Below, one piece after another: positions 62,994-64,000 of a DNA stretch of 64,000 nucleotides. This stretch comes from Ruegeria atlantica. Lineage in GTDB: Bacteria; Pseudomonadota; Alphaproteobacteria; Rhodobacterales; Rhodobacteraceae. The stretch lies in NCBI RefSeq assembly GCF_013033965.1, contig NZ_WQFE01000007.1, positions 1-64,000 of the forward strand, read 5' to 3'. The notes below the pieces were generated by a model. It was not told the origin of the DNA. It did not search any database and saw only the letters and a program-made list of their open reading frames with translations. Position 1 is the stretch's first letter. Each line of letters opens with the position of its first letter. A program made the position numbers and the translations under genes.

Positions 62994-63572
62994 GTGATCA
63001 AACAAAGAGATATCGAGCGTGACGTCGGGCAAACCTTGCAAAGGCTGCGGCAGGAACGCAATCTGATCCTCTCTGAGCTGGCGACAACATCGCAGGTCTC
63101 GACCTCGATGATTAGCCGTATTGAGAATGGTAGCGTCTCTCCGTCTCTTGGCACGCTACAGGCATTGGCCGACGCGATGGATGTTCCTCTGCTGGCCTTG
63201 TTTGCGGACACCGAAGTTTCGGCCGACGTACATCATGTCAAAGCAGGCGAAGGTCTCATGTCCCGGCGTATTACGCAGGGCCACGTGCATAACTACCTGT
63301 TGCTTGGTAAACATGGCGGGCCGGGAGGTCTGTTTCAATCTGCCCGTATCACCATTTCAAAGGACCAATCTGGGACATTGCCCAGTTACCAGCACGAAGG
63401 TTGTGTTTTTCTTTATATGATAATGGGCGACGCTATATACAGGTGTGGCACCGAGGATTTTGTTATGGCAACTGGCGACACCCTAAGCTTCGATGCCAAG
63501 CTGCGTCACGGGTTTTGCAAGATCATGTCGGATGAGATCGAATTCATCACTGTATCAACTCGCCCGCAGTAA
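62994..63572 (+). CDS. XRE-family regulator with C-terminal cupin
   Basis: This 192-residue regulator has a Cro/C1-type helix-turn-helix at about residues 12-68 (VGQTLQRLRQERNLILSELATTSQVSTSMISRIENG, SPSLGTLQALADAMDVPL) and a cupin_2 effector domain (about 110-188, with HEGCVFLYMIMGDAIYRCG and GDTLSFDAKLRHGF). This architecture often controls amino-acid or polyamine metabolism. Start is GTG at 62994, the only in-frame option, with a weak ribosome-binding site. It follows the decayed IS6 remnant by about 300 bases. Its target is not evident; the divergent or downstream neighbour gives no strong clue. Confidence 0.88.
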   Translation: MIKQRDIERDVGQTLQRLRQERNLILSELATTSQVSTSMISRIENGSVSPSLGTLQALADAMDVPLLALFADTEVSADVHHVKAGEGLMSRRITQGHVHNYLLLGKHGGPGGLFQSARITISKDQSGTLPSYQHEGCVFLYMIMGDAIYRCGTEDFVMATGDTLSFDAKLRHGFCKIMSDEIEFITVSTRPQ

Positions 63573-63690
63573 ATCAGACCGTGATTTGGCGCCCTCAGAC
63601 CGTATAACCTATCGGACCCGTTTCATATTCTTGTATTATGTGAAACTATGAATAATCCGACCGCATATCCCAATCAGGCACTGAGCCCCC

Positions 63691-64000
63691 ATGAAAATTA
63701 CCTTCAAACAGGTTGATGCATTTCGAACCGTCGTCTCCACCGGAACTGTAACCGAAGCGGCGGCGATGCTGGGAATCTCACAACCCGCGGTCAGCCGCCT
63801 GATCTCGGATTTCGAGGCCGAAGTCGGTTTTCAGCTGTTTCAGCGCTCGGGCCGGGTCCTGGTACCCACGGATGAAGCACGTCTGCTCGTGGAAGAAGTT
63901 CGGCAGGCCGTCAGCGGCATGGAGCACATAAAGGAATCCGCCACAGCTATTGGCAAGTTCGGTCACGCGCGACTTAACCTCGTCATCACCCCGGGGGTGT
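63691..64000 (+). CDS. LysR-family regulator, truncated by the window end
   Basis: The first 103 codons are present and run off the right edge. The N-terminal helix-turn-helix is clear (FKQVDAFRTVVSTGTVTEAAAMLG, ISQPAVSRLISDFEAEVGFQLFQR), followed by the linker helix and the beginning of the effector domain (ARLNLVITPGV). ATG 63691 is a normal start for the family. It is transcribed in the same direction as the XRE-cupin gene, 118 bases away. The regulated genes are probably outside the window. Confidence 0.9.
   Translation, partial: MKITFKQVDAFRTVVSTGTVTEAAAMLGISQPAVSRLISDFEAEVGFQLFQRSGRVLVPTDEARLLVEEVRQAVSGMEHIKESATAIGKFGHARLNLVITPGV

Overview
The window looks like chromosomal DNA from a marine alphaproteobacterium of the Rhodobacteraceae (Roseobacter group). 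This is inferred from gene content: periplasmic binding-protein transporters dominate (peptide, tripartite carboxylate, inositol-type sugar, glycerol-3-phosphate, zinc), and there are TTG/GTG starts, tightly overlapping ATGA gene junctions, a cyo-type quinol oxidase, a complete-looking myo-inositol catabolic locus and DUF2793/DUF6502/DUF5666 proteins of the kind I associate with that group. No 16S rRNA or other marker is present, so genus cannot be given.

Layout. 1-9.9 kb: the 3' part of an ECF sigma factor operon, a membrane-anchored FMN/Fe-S glutamate-synthase-like oxidoreductase, paired crcB fluoride channels, an EmrAB-type efflux pair and, just upstream of it on the same strand, cyoABCD. 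10-18.3 kb: a lytic transglycosylase, an opp-type peptide transporter operon (binding protein, two permeases, one fused double ATPase) and galU with a clear terminator. 18.5-24.7 kb: a DUF2793 protein, the GDP-fucose pair fcl/gmd, a PhyH-type dioxygenase and a DUF5666/DUF6502 pair. 24.9-28.6 kb: a compact three-gene operon of an NRPS-like adenylation enzyme, a membrane flavo-oxidoreductase and a crotonase. I regard this as the least explained system in the window. 28.7-33.8 kb: a TctABC carboxylate transporter cotranscribed with a PcaB-like lyase and faced by a LysR regulator.

35-50.2 kb is a myo-inositol locus: a LacI regulator, three Gfo/Idh/MocA dehydrogenases, the kinase/isomerase-like/aldolase operon (iolC, iolB paralogue, iolJ-like) and an opposing operon of binding protein, permease, ATPase, iolD, iolE, a PhyH-like protein and iolB. 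Four copies of a 16-bp palindrome (TTGCAACCGGTTGCAA or one base off) sit in front of the LacI gene and the three catabolic/transport units, so a single LacI-type operator probably ties the locus together.

50.4-56.6 kb: a LysR gene divergent from ugpBAECQ (glycerol-3-phosphate/glycerophosphodiester uptake and hydrolysis). 56.8-58.4 kb: a translationally coupled trio of a secreted DUF5602-like protein, a cupredoxin and an ECF sigma factor. 58.7-61.9 kb: zinc uptake, zur-znuC-znuB divergent from znuA across a Zur-box-like palindrome, with a very long His/Asp loop in ZnuA. 62.2-62.7 kb: a decayed IS6-family transposase. The window closes with an XRE-cupin regulator and the start of a LysR gene.

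A recurring theme is that in all four binding-protein-first transporter operons (opp, tct, inositol, ugp) a strong stem-loop lies immediately after the binding-protein gene, which would be expected to favour the binding protein over the membrane components. Starts were moved from the longest reading frame wherever a Shine-Dalgarno sequence, a signal peptide or an upstream overlap argued for it. Functional names rest on remembered family motifs; no database search was possible.
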